This document shows positions 5,547-5,712 of a DNA stretch of 5,712 nucleotides, in pieces. The notes beneath the pieces were generated by a model. That model did not search any database. It was not told the origin of the DNA and was given only the letters and a program-made list of their open reading frames with translations. The translations under genes and the position numbers were made by a program. The first letter of the stretch is position 1; every line of letters starts with the position of its first letter. Origin of the DNA: Capsulimonas sp. (GTDB lineage: Bacteria; Armatimonadota; Armatimonadia; Armatimonadales; Capsulimonadaceae); contig JAOQAA010000723.1 of assembly GCA_025963815.1 (NCBI GenBank), positions 1 to 5,712 of the forward strand, read 5' to 3'.

Positions 5547-5712
5547 CGGACCTCCGCCGCAACCCCAGGAGGAAATCGCCGCGCGCCGACGAATTGATAC
5601 GCAGATCAATATTATTGCCAGCGCATGGAGACTATCAAAAAATGGGGACGACAACTGAAACGCGGCGATGCCCCGTGGGATGCGGGCCGCTGACGCCGCT
5701 GAAGTTTCGGGG
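5547..5712 (+). other. Tail without a supported gene; possible start of a methyltransferase-like frame from 5625
   Basis: No complete gene fits here. A plus-strand ATG at 5625 opens a 22-codon frame ending in LKRGDAPWDAGR before TGA at 5691. The GD-x-PWD-x-G pattern resembles the N-terminus of thiopurine-methyltransferase-like class I methyltransferases. If one G were added in the GGG at 5684-5686, the frame would continue as PLTPLKFRG to the window edge, so a frameshift or sequence error could explain the stop. No ribosome-binding site precedes the ATG. An AGGAGGAA at 5567-5574 has no ATG, GTG or TTG start at normal spacing. No terminator hairpin for the MFS gene was found. A minus-strand frame also runs open from the right edge into the MFS 3' end, with no recognisable product. 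Confidence 0.25.

Overview
The window reads as part of a moderately high-GC, free-living bacterial chromosome with ordinary Shine-Dalgarno signals and Gram-negative-style signal peptides. Its content is a secreted glycoside hydrolase, a small-molecule phosphotransferase, siroheme/cobalamin-type chelatases and an MFS exporter. That mix would suit a soil or plant-associated lineage such as Armatimonadota or Acidobacteriota. The taxonomic guess is inference only; no marker gene is present.

Layout: six complete genes and one truncated gene are well supported, and six of these seven run leftward (minus strand). From the left edge: the first 30 codons of a minus-strand secreted protein with its own promoter; a hairpin; a secreted SnoaL/NTF2-like protein; a secreted GH76 family (alpha-1,6-mannanase type) hydrolase; and a streptomycin/hydroxyurea-type phosphotransferase. 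A 302-bp gap follows (3059-3360). It holds a promoter-like palindrome, a perfect 34-bp inverted repeat that looks like two REP hairpins facing each other (a BIME-like element), and an intrinsic terminator for the next operon. Then come two adjacent CbiX-type chelatase genes. A 78-bp divergent intergenic region with strong hairpin potential separates these from a rightward MFS transporter of the YbjJ type. The last 166 bp hold no complete gene; there may be the start of a methyltransferase-like reading frame broken by an apparent frameshift.

Functional links: only the two chelatase genes look like a genuine operon (29-bp gap, shared terminator). The downstream member keeps both expected metal-binding histidines. 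The upstream member lacks the second one and carries a C-terminal three-cysteine cluster, so the pair may be a split version of the long two-domain CbiX/SirB enzyme. The SnoaL, GH76 and kinase genes are same-strand neighbours with gaps of about 85-91 bp and no obvious shared pathway.

The items most worth a second look are the BIME-like repeat, the unequal chelatase pair, and the leader hairpin that would cover the chelatase ribosome-binding site. I saw no phage, CRISPR, tRNA, rRNA or insertion-sequence gene.
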